Assembly: GCA_035236585.1 (NCBI GenBank)
Contig: CP141127.1
Span: forward strand, 49,428,001-49,492,000
Length of the DNA stretch: 64,000 nt
Reading direction: 5' to 3'
Origin: Warburgia ugandensis
Lineage: Eukaryota; Streptophyta; Magnoliopsida; Canellales; Canellaceae
The position numbers were made by a program, and so were the translations under genes. Of the stretch, positions 60,741 to 64,000 are shown in pieces. The stretch's first letter is position 1; each line of letters opens with the position of its first letter. A model generated the notes under the pieces. The model was not told the DNA's origin and made no database searches. It worked only from the letters and a program-made list of their open reading frames with translations.

Positions 60741-61659
60741 ACTCATGGCTCACTATCCCACTAGTGGTGGTTTGTCCAGTGTCGATGAAAACAATGCCTC
60801 TATTTGTTTCCCAAATCCTTGAATATATTAGTTCAAATCATGTAAGCCACAAATTATGTAGGTGATGGAGTGTCATGCACTACCATCCTAAGTTTGGTAA
60901 GGTGAATTATTTTTTTACTCTGCTACTAATCCATTGTGATAATTTTAAATAATCTTCTTATTTATGAAGCTCGTGAATCACATGACCTTCTTACATGAAT
61001 GTGCGCCTTCATTTTCAATTCAATACCTTAGTACTTATGTTTAGGTCTTGATGTGTTTATTATTTCACCTCAATTTAATAATAACTTTAGTGCTAGTTAT
61101 GAGCTTATCACATTTAATAACTATCTTACCAATTGTTCATTTTTCTATGGTCACTAGTGATAATCAACTCATATTTGGTCTTGTGGTATAACTAGGTACC
61201 CTCCTAACTACCATTTAGTGTCCTCTTGGTGTTGAGTTTCTAGGGCTTAGATTGTTCGGTATGCAACTTAATGCTAGCAACTTGAGGTATGATTATCTTG
61301 AGTTTGGAAAACTATGGCAAAGCTACTAGTTACCTAAATCTATATTTTAGTTGAACATAAGTTGGCATGACTAAAGGTAAAATGATCACATCCTACAAGT
61401 CTTAGTTTAGGGAGGGATGTCCTTCAACTAAGCTATGGATAATCTTCTGTAATAAGACTAGGTTGTGATGCCTATGACATTAGTAGTTCGGTTATGAAAC
61501 TTTTCAAGTCCTAACTAAAAAGACCCAAGAAAATGATGTATGATCTAAGGGTTTATGAGGCTTTGGTATAGTGTAAGACTTAGGTGGTTGTGGCTAATTG
61601 AATCAATATAAGAGGTTTCATTCATGCAAATGAGTAGTTTTCCAAATTATAAAAAATTC

Positions 61660-61935
61660 TAACCTAAGGATAATTTGGTAATTTCTCACCTTCTAGACAA
61701 ATTACATTTTTGCCCCTCATTTAGTTCAGTTCAAGGTTTATTCTTACATTGCTCAATATCTAGTGAAATTCATTATAAATAGGTTTTCAAGAATTTCCAC
61801 ACTTTTTCTTTATAAAGGAATTATGGAATTCCTCAAACCTAAGGGCAATTTGATAATTTCTCACCTTCTACCCTCACCAAGTTTAGTTTAAAAGTTCTTT
61901 TTACATTCTTTATATCAGTAGTAAGGAGGGTCATT
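61660..61935. repeat. Duplicated block of about 172 bp
   Basis: AACCTAAGGATAATTTGG and TAATTTCTCACCTTCTA near 61664 recur as AACCTAAGGGCAATTTGA and the same second word near 61840. The text after each also corresponds (AAGTT/AGGTT, then TTACATT). Confidence 0.65.
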
Positions 61936-62509
61936 AGTGGTATTCGCATTCCTAACATGAAAAGGTTTAAATTTTAAAGCTTGTCCTTTGACTGAAATTT
62001 TAAAAATTCCAAAATTCCTTATAATGCAATTTTTACACATGAAATTCTGAGGACATGAATTCTATGGAAGTGGAGAATTCCAATCATCTTCAAATTTTAT
62101 ACTTAAAATTCTGGGAATGGAATTCCATTGAACTCTAGTTTTCCAATCGTCTTCTTCACTCGACCCAAAACTAGTAGCTAGGTGCAACTAGTTAATCAAT
62201 TTCAAACATCTTCAAAGCTTGAAAAAATGAAGTTTTTCTTATCTTTCCCATAATTTTACCTTTCCCAAACCTACTAGTTCATTCAAATTCCACTTATTTT
62301 CCATGAATTTCAAGTGGAAACATTAAGACACTACTCCTTGCATAACTGAACCAAGAAGGGAAGTTTATTAATTTGTTCACCTTGTGGAGGTTGTAATTCC
62401 ACTTCTAAGTTAGAAATCTTGGAAGTTTATAAAACCTTTTATTTCAAATTTCAAATTAAGCATCAATAATTACCATTTTAGGTGTCAACATGTGGAGAAA
62501 TGACACCAG

Positions 62510-63060
62510 TTTCCTGCTACTATGTAGGAAATGAAGGCTGTTCCTCCCTATTTGGTACCCCCAAACCATAAAATCTAGCATGAGTTTTTAGTAAAAATTT
62601 ATGATATTTGATAGTTGATTTAATGATCTACAGGAGCCATATTTTATTTTTTGTCAAATAATTCATTTCCATCAAGATTTAAGCACATTTTTTGAACACC
62701 ATTTTCCTACAACTGTGTGCAGGAAAATGGTATGCACAAACTATCAAGGTTTGTGGGCTTCAAAATCTCATAAAACTTCTGGTAATTCCATAAAATATTT
62801 ACATAAATATTATGTGTACTCATTGTGGAATAGAACTCAAGTTTGATTTTCATCAAATTTACATCTAAAGCAATGAGTTTAGGCTGGGATTTGGGTGCTA
62901 CCTCCTTGCAACTACATACAGGAAAGCAAGGTGTGCCCAATCCCTGTTTTACTTTGTAGCACCTAAAGTTCAATTAAAACACCTAAAATCTCAAATTTTT
63001 TAGTACCTATATAAAATTTCATCATCAACCAAGATAACCCAGAAAGGGTTTTTCCAAAAA
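62510..63060. repeat. Imperfect tandem repeat, about 195-bp unit, three copies
   Basis: Each unit opens with a small foldback of the form TTCCT(G)C-AC-TGT-(C)AGGAAA at about 62512, 62702 and 62903. It is followed by AAAATCT(C)A and, later, CATCAAGATTTA or CATCAAATTTACA. Copies are strongly diverged. Confidence 0.55.
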
Positions 63061-63402
63061 GGATGGATTTCTAAGGCATTCAAGCATATGAATGATGCCC
63101 CATTTGTTAAGCAATTAAAACCTTGTAATTTGAACATTTTTCTCAATTATACCTTGGCAAGGGTAAATTTTTCCGTTACACCTTGACTAGTGTTATAATT
63201 ACATCCAAATCAAATTGACAATAAATCCCAAGGAAGGTCTTAAACTAACTTAATTCCTCAACACTCTCATTTCATTATCCTCTTTTACCCTTAAACATAC
63301 ACTTAGTAAATAAAAAAAGTAAAAAAAAGTAGCCATATTTTTTTATTTTTTTTTGTAAATGCATAGATTTAGTTACATAATTGTGAAATTACATGTATTA
63401 CA

Positions 63403-63435
63403 CTCTTCCCCCTTATAAGAATTTTGTCCCCAAAA
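63403..63435 (-). other. Polypurine tract region, element H
   Basis: Minus-strand reading: GGGGACAAAATTC, then TTATAAGGGGGAAGAG, then the LTR start TGTAATACATG. It shows that H's body lies to the right. Confidence 0.8.
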
Positions 63436-64000
63436 TTGTGCACCTATGGACCAAGAAGTCAAAGCAAGCCCAAGAATTACTGCCTCATATTCCTCCTAAC
63501 TTATAGGCAAGTATGCTTATCCCACCCTGAATCTCCTCAGACGGTGTACATCCCATTTGAATACAGTGAGAAAGATACAATGCCTACACATCATGAAAGT
63601 AGTAGAATAACATAACCTTCTGAAAAGATACAACACATCCTAATCAAAATCTTAATACACGTACTTTGAAAAACAGAGTAATAATGTATAAATAATTTTT
63701 AAAATTCATCAACTTCTTTTCTGGAATTACGGTGAAACCTCCACACATATGTAAAATAATAATCTTCTAACCTATGCTTGGTTAGAGATACATGCATAGG
63801 ATCTCCCATACAATCGCAAGTAAAGTCGCAATCCTTTCAAAAAATTAGGACAATGATACTACAGTCATCTGATGTGTCAACATAAGTCTTAAGTACATTA
63901 TCCAAAATGAAATCCTATACATGGATTCTAGAAAAAGAAACTATCCTAAAAAGCTTGTTCTCCTCATGTTTAGATTGATCCTAGCACCTTCAAGTTTCCT
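63436..64000 (-). other. Element H internal 3' region, no readable gene
   Basis: Homologous to 22136-22640. In the element's sense it lies between pol and the PPT. No reading frame with a recognisable motif; the plus-strand 63-codon frame at 63424-63615 is antisense to it and not called. Confidence 0.55.

Larger units (their letters stand above)
57780..63402 (-). mobile_element. Element H 3' LTR sequence (antisense), containing repeat Z
   Basis: On the minus strand an LTR begins TGTAATACATG at 63402, right after a PPT. Going left it includes an imperfect 195-bp tandem (62510-63060), a duplicated block (61660-61930), repeat Z with the 59-bp and 31-bp units (60740-59950), and then (59600-57780) the reverse of G's LTR body at 26100-28400. 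Either this is one very long LTR (over 6 kb with 52480-53023), or two LTR-derived pieces are joined near 59.7-59.8 kb; I cannot decide. No coding capacity. Confidence 0.65.

Overview
This is eukaryotic, almost certainly flowering-plant, nuclear DNA. It is AT-rich and I find no plausible intact host gene, rRNA, tRNA or CRISPR array. Nearly everything recognisable belongs to long terminal repeat (LTR) retrotransposons of the Ty3/gypsy class, most likely chromoviruses of the Tekay/Del kind. The signs are very long LTRs beginning TGTAA and ending CACA, a primer-binding site complementary to plant initiator tRNA-Met, G-run polypurine tracts just before the 3' LTRs, and a decayed gag-protease-RT-RNaseH-integrase region. 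The density of nested, mostly dead elements suggests a large, slowly purged genome. The species cannot be named from this window.

Layout. (1) 1-1815: antisense LTR of family T1, cut by the window edge. (2) 1816-3778: AT-rich filler with one diverged repeat. (3) 3784-10191: element F (family T2) with perfect target-site duplication (TSD) CCCTC, a collapsed 5' LTR and a decayed pol. (4) 10201-13098, 15954-20391 and 20922-21720: T1 LTR copies in sense, with 2.9 kb of unrelated sequence after the first and a short antisense T1 fragment (20392-20921) between the last two. (5) 21930-23570: antisense pieces of another element and of repeat Z. (6) About 23600-28740: element G, an LTR tail with PBS, 0.6 kb of internal remnant, a PPT and a second LTR. 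It runs directly into a gag-pol pseudogene (28741-34650) whose RNase H domain is split by a 1,945-bp solo-LTR-like insertion (31314-33258). (7) 34726-37512: repeat Z twice, in opposite orientations, with two minisatellites. (8) 37518-52044: element E, complete at both ends (TSD AGACC), with LTRs of about 4.75 kb (the 5' one reduced to 4.05 kb) and an internal region holding a 2,794-bp CpG-rich solo LTR, J (TSD GTAAA). (9) 52450-63402: antisense LTR sequence of element H, interrupted by solo LTR I (53029-57774, TSD ATGTC). H's body lies beyond the right edge.

How it fits together. TSDs and nesting give a relative order: J is younger than E, E is younger than the Z copy it sits in, I is younger than H, and insertion M is younger than the gag-pol it split. 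No element looks autonomous. Protease and integrase catalytic residues are lost, and pol is riddled with stops. The best-preserved coding stretch is 160 codons of reverse transcriptase.

I did not find an undescribed gene system. The most interesting signal is a double stem-loop near the 3' end of the LTRs. It is present in several diverged families, and its stem bases change in compensating pairs, which suggests a functional RNA or DNA structure. Repeat boundaries given with 'about' were placed by eye; those with TSDs are exact.
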